Assembly (NCBI RefSeq): GCF_042681825.1
Contig: NZ_JBHUGH010000006.1
Location: 1-64,000, forward strand
DNA from: Halodurantibacterium flavum
GTDB lineage: Bacteria; Pseudomonadota; Alphaproteobacteria; Rhodobacterales; Rhodobacteraceae
DNA: 64,000 nucleotides
Direction: 5' to 3'
Below the pieces are notes generated by a model. That model was not told the DNA's origin and ran no database searches. It was given only the letters and a program-made list of their open reading frames with translations. The position numbers were made by a program, and so were the translations under genes. Shown here piece after piece: positions 24,166-32,960 of the stretch; within the stretch, counting starts at the first letter, position 1; each line of letters starts with the position of its first letter.

Positions 24166-25170
24166 CTAGTTCAGAAGCCGCCCCATCGCCGCAGCCACAT
24201 CGGCCATCCGGCAGGAAAAGCCCCATTCGTTGTCATACCATGCCAGCACCCGGACGGTGCGGCCGCCGACCACCTTGGTCTGGTCAGGGGCAAAGATAGA
24301 CGAGAACGGCGTGTGATTGAAGTCAATCGACACCTTGGGTTCCGGGTCATAGGCAAGAACCGCCCCCATATGGCCGGCGGCGGCCTCGCGCACCGCTTCG
24401 TTCACATCCTCGACCGTGACAGACCGCGCGGCCTCAAACGTCAGGTCGACCGCGCTCACGTTCGGGGTGGGGACGCGCATCGCCGTGCCATCGAGCCTTC
24501 CGGCTAGTTCCGGAAGAACCTCGCCAATGGCCTTGGCCGCCCCGGTCGAGGTCGGGATCATCGCCATGGCGGCCGCGCGGGCGCGATAGAGATCCTTGTG
24601 GCGCCGGTCGAGCGTCGGCTGGTCCCCGGTATAGCTGTGGATCGTGGTCATGATCCCGCGCTCGATCCCGATGGCGTCGTTCAGAACCTTGGCAAGCGGC
24701 GCGAGACAGTTCGTGGTACAGGACCCGTTCGAGACGACCAGATCGCTGACCGTCAGGCTGCGGTGATTGACGCCATAGACGACCGTGCGATCCGCGTTCT
24801 TTGCCGGCGCCGAGACGAGCACCCGCTTGGCGCCCCGGGACAGGTGGACGGCGGCCTTTTCGCGGTCGTTGAACTTGCCGGTGCATTCCAGCACCACGTC
24901 GCAGCCGGACCAGTCAAGTTCTTCCGGGTCATAGGTCGACATCACCTGCATCGGCCCGCGGCCGAGGTCCATCGTGTCGCCCTTGACCCGGATCTCTCCG
25001 GCAAAGCGGCCATGAACGCTGTCGTATTTCAGCAGATGCGCGTTCGTTTCGATCGGGCCGGTGGCGTTGATCTTGACGACCTGAACATCGTTGCGCGCGC
25101 TTTCCGCGATATGGGCCAGGGTGCAGCGTCCGATCCGCCCAAAGCCGTTGATACCGATCGTGATGGTCAT
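24166..25170 (-). CDS. gap: Glyceraldehyde-3-phosphate dehydrogenase, type I (paralogue 2)
   Basis: This is a second full-length 334-aa GAPDH with TITIGINGFGRIGRC, catalytic SNGSCTTNCLAP, GAAKAIGEVLPELAGRLDG and AWYDNEWGFSCRM. It differs from paralogue 1 throughout, which suggests separate roles or cofactor preferences; the sequence does not decide which serves glycolysis. It is transcribed in the same direction as paralogue 1 and the 46-aa gene, and it may be their promoter-proximal gene. The start at 25170 is the family start; the 71-residue upstream extension is rejected. Confidence 0.96.
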   Translation of the reverse strand: MTITIGINGFGRIGRCTLAHIAESARNDVQVVKINATGPIETNAHLLKYDSVHGRFAGEIRVKGDTMDLGRGPMQVMSTYDPEELDWSGCDVVLECTGKFNDREKAAVHLSRGAKRVLVSAPAKNADRTVVYGVNHRSLTVSDLVVSNGSCTTNCLAPLAKVLNDAIGIERGIMTTIHSYTGDQPTLDRRHKDLYRARAAAMAMIPTSTGAAKAIGEVLPELAGRLDGTAMRVPTPNVSAVDLTFEAARSVTVEDVNEAVREAAAGHMGAVLAYDPEPKVSIDFNHTPFSSIFAPDQTKVVGGRTVRVLAWYDNEWGFSCRMADVAAAMGRLLN

Positions 25171-25387
25171 GTCGCTCTCCGTTCCGGTGTCCCGCCAGAT
25201 TGTCGCGTTCCCGCGCCGATACGGGCGACATATAAGGGGAGGATGTGACAGGAAAAGCAAAAAATGTAACTCAGGCAATATGTTAGCGCAAACTTTCGGT
25301 GTTGGCGCTAACGGGTGGTGATGTGCCAGCGGGATGGCGCGCAAGCGGGCGGAATGCAAACGCGGCCATTGACTGCGCCCCATGAAG

Positions 25388-25414
25388 AAAGGCCCGCGAC
25401 GGGCGCGGGCCTTT
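25388..25414 (-). terminator. Terminator after tkt
   Basis: An 11-bp perfect stem (AAAGGCCCGCG / CGCGGGCCTTT, 5-nt loop) lies about 20 bp beyond the transketolase stop and is followed by TTTCTT on the reverse strand. Confidence 0.9.
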
Positions 25415-25434
25415 CCTGAACTTTGCGCGGTGGC

Positions 25435-27459
25435 TTACTGCCCCAGGAGTTCCTTGACCTTTGCGACGGTCGCCTCGGCGGTGATGCCGAACTCCTTGTA
25501 AAGAAGCTCGGCCGGGCCCGATGCCCCGAACCGCTCCATCCCGATGAACGCGGCCTTGTTCTCGCGGCCGCGTTCGCCCAGCAGCCAGCGGTCCCAGCCG
25601 AAGCGTTGCGAGGCCTCGATGGCGACCCGAACCGGACCCGCGGGCAGGACCTTGCGGCGATAGCTTTCGGGCTGGCAGTCGAACAGCTCCCAGCAGGGCA
25701 TCGAGACGACGCGAGTGCCGATGCCTTCGGCCTCCAGCATCTCGCGCGCCTTCAGGGCGATCTCGACCTCGGAACCCGTCGCCATCAGGATCGCCTGACG
25801 CCGGGCCGTGGCCTCGCGCAGGATATAGGCGCCCTGGGCCGTCAGGTTGCGGGTGCTGTGGGTCGTGCGCACGGTCGGCAGGTTCTGCCGGCTCAGCGCC
25901 ATGACCGAGGGCGTGCCCTTGGTCGTCAGCGCCATTTCCCATGCCTCCGCCGTTTCGACAGTGTCGGCAGGACGGAACAGCCAGGTGTTCGGCGTCGCAC
26001 GGCAGATCGCAAGATGCTCGACCGGCTGGTGGGTCGGGCCGTCTTCTCCGAGACCGATGGAGTCATGCGTCATCACATAGACGACCGGCACGCCCATCAG
26101 CGCCGAAAGCCGCATTGAGCCACGCGCATAATCGGCAAAGCAAAGGAAGGTGCCACCATAGGGGCGCACGCCGCCATGCTGCACCATGCCGTTCATCGCC
26201 GCGGCCATTCCGTGTTCGCGGATACCGTAATGGACGTAGCGCCCCTTGCGGTTGTCGGCGTCAAAGATCCCGAGGTCCGGCGTCTTGGTGTTGTTGGAGC
26301 CCGTCAGGTCCGCCGAACCGCCGATGGTTTCCGGCACGACGCTGTTGACGACCTCCAGCACCATTTCGCTCGACTTCCGGGTCGCGACCTTGGGTTGTTC
26401 CTCGCTCACCTTCTTTTTCAGCGCGCGGATCGCTGCAGCCAGCCGTTTGGGCGGCTCAAGGGTCAACTGGCGCTTGAACTCTGCCTGACGCGCGTCCGAA
26501 AGCTGCGCGACACGGGCTTCCCATGCCTCGCGCTCGCTGGCGCCACGGCTGCCGATGGCCTCCCATGCCTGCTTGAGGTCGGACGGAATGACAAAGGCCT
26601 CGTGCGGCCAGCCATAGATTTCCCGCACGACCTTGATTTCATCGGGGCCAAGGGGCGATCCGTGGGCGGAGGCGCTGTCCTGCTTTTTCGGGCTGCCGAA
26701 ACCGATATGGGTCTTGCAGTCGATCAGCACGGGGCGGTCGGATTTCTTGGCCTCGGTCATGGCGCGGTCGATATCCGCCGGATCGTGGCCGTCGCAATGC
26801 AGAACCGTCCAGCCCTCGGCGGCAAAGCGGGCGCGTTGATCGGTGACGCTCGACTTGGAGATCTCGCCGTCGATGGAGATGTTGTTGTTGTCCCAAAGGA
26901 CGATCAGCCGCGACAGTTTCTGCTTGCCCGCGAGGCCGACCGCCTCATGGCTGATGCCCTCCATCAGGCAGCCGTCGCCGGCGATGACCCATGTGTAGTG
27001 GTCGATGACCTTCTTGCCAAAGCGGGCGCGCAGCGACTCCTCGGCCATGGCAAAGCCGACCGAGGCGGCAAGGCCCTGACCCAGCGGGCCGGTCGTTGTC
27101 TCGATCCCCTTGGCATAGCCGTATTCGGGGTGTCCGGCGGTCTTGGAATGCCATTGGCGGAAATTGCGGATCTCTTCCAGCGGCATGTCGGGCGAGCCGG
27201 TGAGATAGAGCAGCGCATAAAGCAGCATCGAGCCATGGCCGGCCGACAGGATGAACCGGTCGCGATCCGGCCAGTCGGGGTTCCTGGCGTCGAAGCGCAG
27301 GTGTTTTTCAAAAAGCACCGTCGCCACATCGGCCATGCCCATCGGCATACCCGGATGGCCGGAATTGGCCGCCTGCACGGCATCCATGGCAAGCGCGCGG
27401 ATGGCACAGGCCTTCATCCAGTGGTCGGGGTGCTTTTCGCGCAGGGTGGCAATATCCAA
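25435..27459 (-). CDS. tkt: Transketolase
   Basis: A thiamine-diphosphate enzyme that moves two-carbon units between sugar phosphates in the pentose phosphate pathway. The 674-aa protein has ANSGHPGMPMGMADVATVLF at the N-terminus, the ThDP motif GDGCLMEGISHEA...WDNNNISIDG, and the pyrimidine-binding domain (DLTGSNNTKTPDLGIF, REHGMAAAMNGMV). It is full length. It lies upstream of the gap genes on the same strand but is separated from them by a terminator, so it is its own transcription unit. Confidence 0.97.
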   Translation of the reverse strand: MDIATLREKHPDHWMKACAIRALAMDAVQAANSGHPGMPMGMADVATVLFEKHLRFDARNPDWPDRDRFILSAGHGSMLLYALLYLTGSPDMPLEEIRNFRQWHSKTAGHPEYGYAKGIETTTGPLGQGLAASVGFAMAEESLRARFGKKVIDHYTWVIAGDGCLMEGISHEAVGLAGKQKLSRLIVLWDNNNISIDGEISKSSVTDQRARFAAEGWTVLHCDGHDPADIDRAMTEAKKSDRPVLIDCKTHIGFGSPKKQDSASAHGSPLGPDEIKVVREIYGWPHEAFVIPSDLKQAWEAIGSRGASEREAWEARVAQLSDARQAEFKRQLTLEPPKRLAAAIRALKKKVSEEQPKVATRKSSEMVLEVVNSVVPETIGGSADLTGSNNTKTPDLGIFDADNRKGRYVHYGIREHGMAAAMNGMVQHGGVRPYGGTFLCFADYARGSMRLSALMGVPVVYVMTHDSIGLGEDGPTHQPVEHLAICRATPNTWLFRPADTVETAEAWEMALTTKGTPSVMALSRQNLPTVRTTHSTRNLTAQGAYILREATARRQAILMATGSEVEIALKAREMLEAEGIGTRVVSMPCWELFDCQPESYRRKVLPAGPVRVAIEASQRFGWDRWLLGERGRENKAAFIGMERFGASGPAELLYKEFGITAEATVAKVKELLGQ

Positions 27460-27662
27460 GGCTCAGATCCTTCGGCTAGGGGTCGGGCTTTGCGGTTGAT
27501 ACCAGCCTTCCGGCAAACTTCAAGCATATGCGCCTGTCCGCCGGGATGGCGTAGCGGGGCTGCGCGGAGGGTGGTTCTGTGGTCTATAGAAGGTTAATAA
27601 ACGGAAATTTCCGATTCGCGTCGCGTCTTTCGCGGCCTGTGAAAGAGGATGAAGCAAGCAGT

Positions 27663-28118
27663 ATGAAAGAACTTGCGGAACTCGAAGGGCGCCTTGCCCA
27701 AGCTCTCGACCGGATCGCGCAGGGGCTGGAGGGGCTGCCACGCGGCCATTCCGCCGATGCTGCGGTGACAGAGGCGCTGGCGCAGGAACGTGCGCGCTCG
27801 TCGCAATTGACCGAGGCCTTGCATCATGCGCGCGCGACCCGCACCGAGGACGAACAGATCGCCGGGTTGATAGGTTGGATCGACGTTCAGGCACAGGAAA
27901 TGCAGCGCCTGCGCCGGTCCAACGCCGAGTTGCGCAAGACCGTCACGGCCCTGCGCGAAGCCGCGCAGGCGGGGCTTTCCGATCCGTCGCTGGTCAATCA
28001 GGCGCTGGAGGTTGAGCTTGAGGCGCTTCGGGTCGCGCGCTCGGCCGAGGCGGCGGAGCTTGACGAGATCCTGTCAGAACTCGACCCGCTGCTGACAGCC
28101 CATTCCGACGGAGCGTAA
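27663..28118 (+). CDS. Coiled-coil protein upstream of zapA
   Basis: This 151-aa acidic, almost wholly helical protein (MKELAELEGRLAQALDRIAQ, then QEMQRLRRSNAELRKTVTAL) shows heptad periodicity. It stops 2 bp before zapA, so the two are co-transcribed, and a link with cell division or the ZapA complex is likely but inferred. The start at 27663 leaves out a 28-residue extension from 27579 that lies in the tkt-facing promoter region. There is no named family that I can assign. Confidence 0.78.
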   Translation: MKELAELEGRLAQALDRIAQGLEGLPRGHSADAAVTEALAQERARSSQLTEALHHARATRTEDEQIAGLIGWIDVQAQEMQRLRRSNAELRKTVTALREAAQAGLSDPSLVNQALEVELEALRVARSAEAAELDEILSELDPLLTAHSDGA

Positions 28119-28120
28119 CG

Positions 28121-28525
28121 ATGCCAGAAATCGAAATCCAGATCGGCGGCAAGGCGTTTACCGTGGCCTGCCAGGATGGAGAGGAAGCCTCGCTCCACGG
28201 CGCGGCGGCGCTTCTCGATGCCGAGGCAGAGGTGCTGCGCAGCCAGATCGGGCGTCTGCCCGAGGCGCGGATGCTGCTTATGGCCGGGCTGATGCTGGCG
28301 GACCGGATGGTGGCGGTTCAGGATCAGGTCGCTCGCCTTCAGTCGGATCTCGATCAGGCGCGCGAAGAATACGAGGCGCTGCGGTCGCAGCCGCGACCCG
28401 CGCCCGAACGTATCGAGGTTCCGGTTGTGCCGCCTTCCGTTGCCGAGACTCTTGCGGAACTCGCCGCGCGTGCCGAGGCGCTCGCCCAGGCGGTGGAGGA
28501 TCGCAGCAGCGCGAACAAAGACTGA
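28121..28525 (+). CDS. zapA: Cell division protein ZapA
   Basis: ZapA tetramers bundle FtsZ filaments at midcell. This 134-aa protein starts with the ZapA fold (PEIEIQIGGKAFTVACQDGE followed by EASLHGAAALLDAEAEVL), then EARMLLMAGLMLADRMVAVQ and a coiled-coil tail. It is a little longer than E. coli ZapA because of a C-terminal Pro/Ala region, common in alphaproteobacteria. It is the second gene of a two-gene unit. Confidence 0.9.
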   Translation: MPEIEIQIGGKAFTVACQDGEEASLHGAAALLDAEAEVLRSQIGRLPEARMLLMAGLMLADRMVAVQDQVARLQSDLDQAREEYEALRSQPRPAPERIEVPVVPPSVAETLAELAARAEALAQAVEDRSSANKD

Positions 28526-28578
28526 CCGTCCCGAGGGCGCGGTTTTCCCGCCGGCCTGGCGAATATCCGGGACGCATG

Positions 28579-28607
28579 AAAAAGCTGCGCCGGTTGCCCG
28601 ACGCAGC
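28579..28607 (-). terminator. Terminator after grxD with GNRA tetraloop
   Basis: On the reverse strand GCTGCGTCGG-GCAA-CCGGCGCAGC forms a 10-bp stem (one T-G wobble) closed by a GCAA tetraloop, followed by TTTTT. It lies about 50 bp after the grxD stop and faces the zapA unit from the other side. Confidence 0.9.
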
Positions 28608-28657
28608 ATTCAAGACCGATGCGCTCAGCGGTCAGGCAAAAATCCCGGACCTCTCGA

Positions 28658-29020
28658 TCAGGCGTTCGCTTCGCGAATCTTTTCAGCCGCTTCCTTGTCA
28701 AAGGCGATGCCTTTGGCCTCCAGCATCTGGTCAAGCTCACCGGAGAGGGTCATCTCGGTGACGATATCGCAGCCGCCGACGAATTCGCCCTTGACGTAAA
28801 GCTGCGGAATGGTCGGCCAGTCCGAAAAATCCTTGATGCCCTGACGGATCGCCTCATCCGCCAGCACGTTGACGTCCTTGTAATCCACGCCCATGAAATT
28901 GAGCACACCGGCAACGCGGCTCGAAAACCCGCATTGCGGCATCGCCTTGGTGCCCTTCATGAAGAGAACGACGTCATTGCTGGTGACGGTCTCGCGGATC
29001 GTGTTCTCTGCGTTGCTCAT
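28658..29020 (-). CDS. grxD: Monothiol glutaredoxin Grx4/GrxD
   Basis: A CGFS-type monothiol glutaredoxin that binds a [2Fe-2S] cluster with glutathione and passes it on. The 120-aa protein has KGTKAMPQCGFSSRVAGVLN, the cis-Pro motif WPTIPQLYVKGEFVGGCDIV, and typical length. It starts 4 bp after the stop of a bolA-family gene, and Grx4-BolA heterodimers are known iron-sulfur signalling or assembly partners. Confidence 0.95.
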   Translation of the reverse strand: MSNAENTIRETVTSNDVVLFMKGTKAMPQCGFSSRVAGVLNFMGVDYKDVNVLADEAIRQGIKDFSDWPTIPQLYVKGEFVGGCDIVTEMTLSGELDQMLEAKGIAFDKEAAEKIREANA

Positions 29021-29024
29021 GCTG

Positions 29025-29267
29025 TTACTCCGGTGCTTTGGTGGTCAGCGCCAGCGCGTGAAGCTCGCCATTGCTGCCGGCCATCTTGTCCTTGAGCGCG
29101 GCATAGACCGCGCGTTGTTGCTGAACGCGGTTCTTTCCGCGGAAACTTTCGTCAATAACTTCAGCTGCCCAATGGTTTCCGTCGCCGGCAAGGTCGGTGA
29201 TTGTGATCCGTGCGTTCGGAAACTGCGCCCGGATCAGGTCTTCGATGTCTTGCGCCTGCATCGGCAT
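29025..29267 (-). CDS. BolA/IbaG family protein
   Basis: This 80-aa protein has the class II KH-like BolA fold: the QAQDIEDLIRAQFPNARITI segment, GDGNHWAAEVIDESFRGKNR (with the His involved in cluster binding with Grx), and QQQRAVYAALKDKM. It lacks the long BolA N-terminus and is closer to IbaG/YrbA. It is upstream of grxD in a tight pair. The start at 29267 (MPMQAQ) is used; MQAQ at 29261 is equally possible. Confidence 0.9.
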   Translation of the reverse strand: MPMQAQDIEDLIRAQFPNARITITDLAGDGNHWAAEVIDESFRGKNRVQQQRAVYAALKDKMAGSNGELHALALTTKAPE

Positions 29268-29346
29268 GGGTCTTTGTCCTCTTCGGTCGCGTCCCCCAAG
29301 ATGTAGCGGTCGCACCGCTGCCATGCAAGGCAGAGCGCGCCGTCCG

Positions 29347-31509
29347 TCAGGCTATTGCAGCCGCAAACGCACCGCGCCAGAGCGTCGAAAGATCGGCGAG
29401 CGATGCCTCTGATTTCCCAAACCGGATGCTGTCGCCACCGAAGTTTCCGACTGCGGCGAGGATAACCTCACCCTCTTCGGCCGCGGCCGCCAGCAACGCT
29501 TCCGCCTGCGCAGGGGTGCAGGCCAGCAGATAACGGCCCTGATCCTCTCCGAACAGGGTTGCCGTGTCGTCGTTTTCCAGCGTCACGCCGGTGCCCGCCG
29601 TTGCCGCCATTTCGAACGCGGCAAGGGCAAGCCCGCCATCGGAGAGGTCGCTGCAGGCGGTAATCAGCTTGCGATGCCGGCGCAGGAATTCTCCGTTTTG
29701 CCGCTCTGCGATCAGGTCGACATGGGGGGCGTCGCCATCCTCGCGCCCGAAATGTTCGGCCAGCAGCGCCGACTGGCCAAGATGACCGCGCGTTTCGCCA
29801 AGAACCAGCGCAACCATCCCCTCGGCCGGTTGACCGGCGATCAGTTCGTCCAGCGACTGCAATAGTCCCACGGCGCCGATGGTCGGCGTCGGCAGGATCG
29901 GTTGGCCGTCCGTCTCATTGTAAAGCGAGACGTTGCCGGACACGATCGGCATGTCGAGCGCGGCACAGGCCGCGCCGATGCCTTGGATCGCGCCGACGAA
30001 CTGGCCCATGATCTCGGGCTTTTCGGGGTTGCCGAAATTGAGGTTATCGGTCGTGGCAAGGGGCAGGGCGCCCTTGGCCGTCAGGTTGCGATAGGCCTCG
30101 GCCACGGCCTGTTTGCCGCCCTCAAAGGGGTTGGCCTTGACGTAGCGGGGGGTCACATCGCTGGTGAACGCCAGCGCCTTTTGCGTCCCGTGCACGCGGA
30201 TCACGCCCGCGCCCAGACCGGGCGCAACCACCGTATCGGCCATGACCATGTGATCATACTGTTCCCAGACCCAGCCCTTATGCGCATAGCTCGGGCTGGA
30301 AATGATCGACCGCAGCCCCTCGATCGGGTCGACCGCCGGCACTTCGGCCATCGGCGCAGGCTCTGGCGTCTCGACAAAGGGGCGGTCGTATTCCGGCGCG
30401 TTCCCCGACAGGGCCTTGAGCGGCAGGTCCGCCTTGACCTCATTGCCATGAAGGATGAGGAAACGGTCCTCGGGGATCGTCTCGCCGACGATGGCGAAAT
30501 CGAGATCCCATTTGTCGAAGATCGCCTTGGCCTCGGCCTCCTTCTCGGGGCGCAGGACCATCAGCATCCGCTCCTGGCTTTCCGACAGCATCATTTCATA
30601 GGCGGTCATGCCGGTTTCACGGCAGGGCACACGGTCAAGATCAAGGCGGATGCCCAGATCGCCCTTGTCGCCCATCTCGACGGCCGAGCAGGTCAGGCCG
30701 GCGGCGCCCATATCCTGAATGGAGATCACCGCGCCCGAGGCCATCAGTTCCAGGCAGGCCTCCAGCAGGCGTTTTTCGGTGAAGGGGTCGCCGACCTGAA
30801 CGGTGGGGCGCTTTTCCTCGATCGTGTCATCGAATTCCGCGCTGGCCATCGTGGCGCCGCCCACGCCGTCGCGGCCCGTCTTGGCGCCCAGATAGACGAC
30901 GGGCATCCCGACGCCCGAAGCCGCCGAATAGAAGATCTTGTCAGCATCCGCGAGACCGGCGGCAAAGGCATTGACCAGACAGTTGCCGTTATAGGCGCGG
31001 TGGAACCGGACCTCGCCGCCGACCGTCGGCACGCCGAACGCGTTGCCATAGCCGCCGATCCCCTCGACCACGCCGTTCACAAGCTGCCGGGTCTTGGGGT
31101 GCGACGGTTCCCCGAAGCTGAGCGCATTCATAGCTGCAATCGGCCGCGCGCCCATGGTGAAGACGTCGCGAAGAATGCCGCCCACGCCGGTCGCGGCCCC
31201 CTGATAGGGCTCGATGTAGGAGGGGTGGTTGTGGCTTTCCATCTTGAAGACCACTGCCTGCCCGTCGCCGATATCGACCACGCCCGCATTTTCCCCCGGG
31301 CCGCAGATCACCTGCGGGCCGCTCGTCGGCAGGGTCCGCAGCCACTTCTTGGAGGATTTGTAGGAACAATGCTCGTTCCACATCGCCGAAAAGATGCCAA
31401 GCTCGGTAAAGGTCGGCTCTCGCCCGATGATCTCGAGGATACGCGCGTATTCGTCGGGCTTGAGCCCATGCGCGGCAATCAGGTCTTCGGTGATCTTCGG
31501 CTCTTGCAT
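29347..31509 (-). CDS. purL: Phosphoribosylformylglycinamidine synthase subunit PurL
   Basis: The small-form (about 720 aa) PurL that makes FGAM from FGAR with PurS and PurQ in purine synthesis. Seen are the N-terminal MWNEHCSYKSSKKWLRTLPT, ATP-site repeats (GENAGVVDIGDGQAVVFKME, SHNHPSYIEPYQGAATGVGG) and FTSDVTPRYVKANP later. The ATG at 31509 is preferred (GAGG 6 nt upstream) over a GTG at 31521. PurS and PurQ are not in the window. Confidence 0.97.
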   Translation of the reverse strand: MQEPKITEDLIAAHGLKPDEYARILEIIGREPTFTELGIFSAMWNEHCSYKSSKKWLRTLPTSGPQVICGPGENAGVVDIGDGQAVVFKMESHNHPSYIEPYQGAATGVGGILRDVFTMGARPIAAMNALSFGEPSHPKTRQLVNGVVEGIGGYGNAFGVPTVGGEVRFHRAYNGNCLVNAFAAGLADADKIFYSAASGVGMPVVYLGAKTGRDGVGGATMASAEFDDTIEEKRPTVQVGDPFTEKRLLEACLELMASGAVISIQDMGAAGLTCSAVEMGDKGDLGIRLDLDRVPCRETGMTAYEMMLSESQERMLMVLRPEKEAEAKAIFDKWDLDFAIVGETIPEDRFLILHGNEVKADLPLKALSGNAPEYDRPFVETPEPAPMAEVPAVDPIEGLRSIISSPSYAHKGWVWEQYDHMVMADTVVAPGLGAGVIRVHGTQKALAFTSDVTPRYVKANPFEGGKQAVAEAYRNLTAKGALPLATTDNLNFGNPEKPEIMGQFVGAIQGIGAACAALDMPIVSGNVSLYNETDGQPILPTPTIGAVGLLQSLDELIAGQPAEGMVALVLGETRGHLGQSALLAEHFGREDGDAPHVDLIAERQNGEFLRRHRKLITACSDLSDGGLALAAFEMAATAGTGVTLENDDTATLFGEDQGRYLLACTPAQAEALLAAAAEEGEVILAAVGNFGGDSIRFGKSEASLADLSTLWRGAFAAAIA

Positions 31510-31893
31510 CGACGTCCTCACGGGTAGGCGTTCCGGTTGCGCCGGTCATACGGGATGGGTCTGCATGGGAAAAGCGGGAATCGCGCGTGTTGGGGCGATT
31601 CCAGCCGGTCATGCGCGCGGCGCAAACGTATCGCTAAACTCAGGCCGCCCGGCTTGGCGGCACAGCCCTTCTGCACTGCGGAAAAAAGCGGCAGCGCGCT
31701 CAACAGGAAAAAAAAGGCCGAGCAAACGCTCGGCCCAAGTCCAACAGGGAGGTAAAGACGAAACGGGTCGCCCCGTCACCGTCTGAAAGCGATTTAGGGG
31801 TGGGGCCATGCCATTTCAAGAATAATCATGCCGCAGCTGCGGCATGGCTGTCATGCGCTTGGCGCATGGCTTCTTTCACGTTGAAGGCAGAGC
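31510..31893. other. Intergenic region with palindromes and strong terminator
   Basis: There is no credible ORF here. The right half has a perfect 20-bp palindrome CATGCCGCAGCTGCGGCATG (31827-31846), a 7-bp hairpin CATGCGC-TTG-GCGCATG (31852-31868) and a strong terminator at 31708-31735. The left half should contain the purL promoter. A lysR transcript with a structured 3' UTR, or a small RNA read on the reverse strand, would explain the layout. Confidence 0.45.
31708..31735 (-). terminator. Strong rho-independent terminator downstream of lysR
   Basis: An 8-bp perfect stem GGCCGAGC / GCTCGGCC with a 4-nt loop is followed by eight Ts on the reverse strand. It lies 158 bp beyond the lysR stop. 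Confidence 0.92.
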
Positions 31894-32799
31894 TTACACC
31901 GGGCGGTCGTCGCGCAGCTTGCGCCGGTTCGCGAAAATCTCTTCAAGAACAAAGTCGCGGAAGGCCGAAACCCGCTTGGAGTGGCGCAGTTCCTCGGGAT
32001 AGGCGAGGAAGACCGGAATCTCATGCGATTCAACTTCCGGAAGCACCCGCACCAGATTCGCAAAATCCTCGGTCACGTAATCCGGCAGGACGCCGATGCC
32101 GAGATGGTTCAGAACCGCCTGCAGCACCCCGAAATAGTTGTTCACCGTCAGGGTCGAGGGGATGTTGTAGCTCATCAGCATCTGCACAAGGGTTGCGCCG
32201 GCCGCCGCCTGCGGCACGCCGGAATGTTGGCAGACAAGGCGGTGCTGGCTCAGATCCTCCAGTTTTTGCGGGGTGCCACGCGCCTTGAGGTATTCCGGCG
32301 TCGCATAGAGACGCATGTTCACGCTCATCAGGCGTTTGCGGATCAGGTCGGCCTGGCTTGGCTCCTTCATGCGGATGGCAAGGTCGGCCTCGCGCATGGG
32401 GAGGTCGAGAACCCGTTCTTCCAGCATCAGGTCGATCTTGAGATCGGGGTATTTCGCATAAAGCGCGGGCAGACGCGGGGCGAGCCAGAGCGTGCCGAAA
32501 CCGGTCGTCGTCGTCACGCGAAGCTCGCCGAATACCTCGTCCTCGCTGTCGCGGATGCGGGCGGTCGCGGTTTCCAGCCGCTGGGCCATGGCGCGGGTCG
32601 CGTCGAACAGAAGCTCCCCCTGCTCGGTGAGAATCAGCCCCCGGGCGTGGCGGTGGAAAAGGGTGGTATCCAGCATCTCTTCCAGCGCGCGGATCTGGCG
32701 GGACACGGCAGATTGGGACAGGTGCAGCGCGTCGCCGGCATGGGTCAGACTGCCCGCGTCGGCAACCGCGTGAAATATTCTGAGTTTATCCCAATCCAT
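31894..32799 (-). CDS. LysR-family transcriptional regulator
   Basis: This 301-aa regulator has the N-terminal HTH MDWDKLRIFHAVADAGSLTH...LHLSQSAVSRQIRALEE and a full effector-binding domain. It is divergent from the indolepyruvate oxidoreductase gene across 161 bp, so that gene is a possible target, although regulators of this subtype are found in other contexts in rhodobacters. The inducer is unknown. Confidence 0.93.
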   Translation of the reverse strand: MDWDKLRIFHAVADAGSLTHAGDALHLSQSAVSRQIRALEEMLDTTLFHRHARGLILTEQGELLFDATRAMAQRLETATARIRDSEDEVFGELRVTTTTGFGTLWLAPRLPALYAKYPDLKIDLMLEERVLDLPMREADLAIRMKEPSQADLIRKRLMSVNMRLYATPEYLKARGTPQKLEDLSQHRLVCQHSGVPQAAAGATLVQMLMSYNIPSTLTVNNYFGVLQAVLNHLGIGVLPDYVTEDFANLVRVLPEVESHEIPVFLAYPEELRHSKRVSAFRDFVLEEIFANRRKLRDDRPV

Positions 32800-32960
32800 C
32801 CCGCAACCTTTGGTGGTAAGTCATGCGCTGCCGCTTTAGCTTTGTAATAAGCTGCATAGCTTTACGGGAAAAGAACGGATTGCGAAAGTTTTGCCTTTGT
32901 AGGTCAGCAGATATGACCGATAATGCTGTCTGACGGCTCGTCTCGCAGGGGAGGTGCGCA

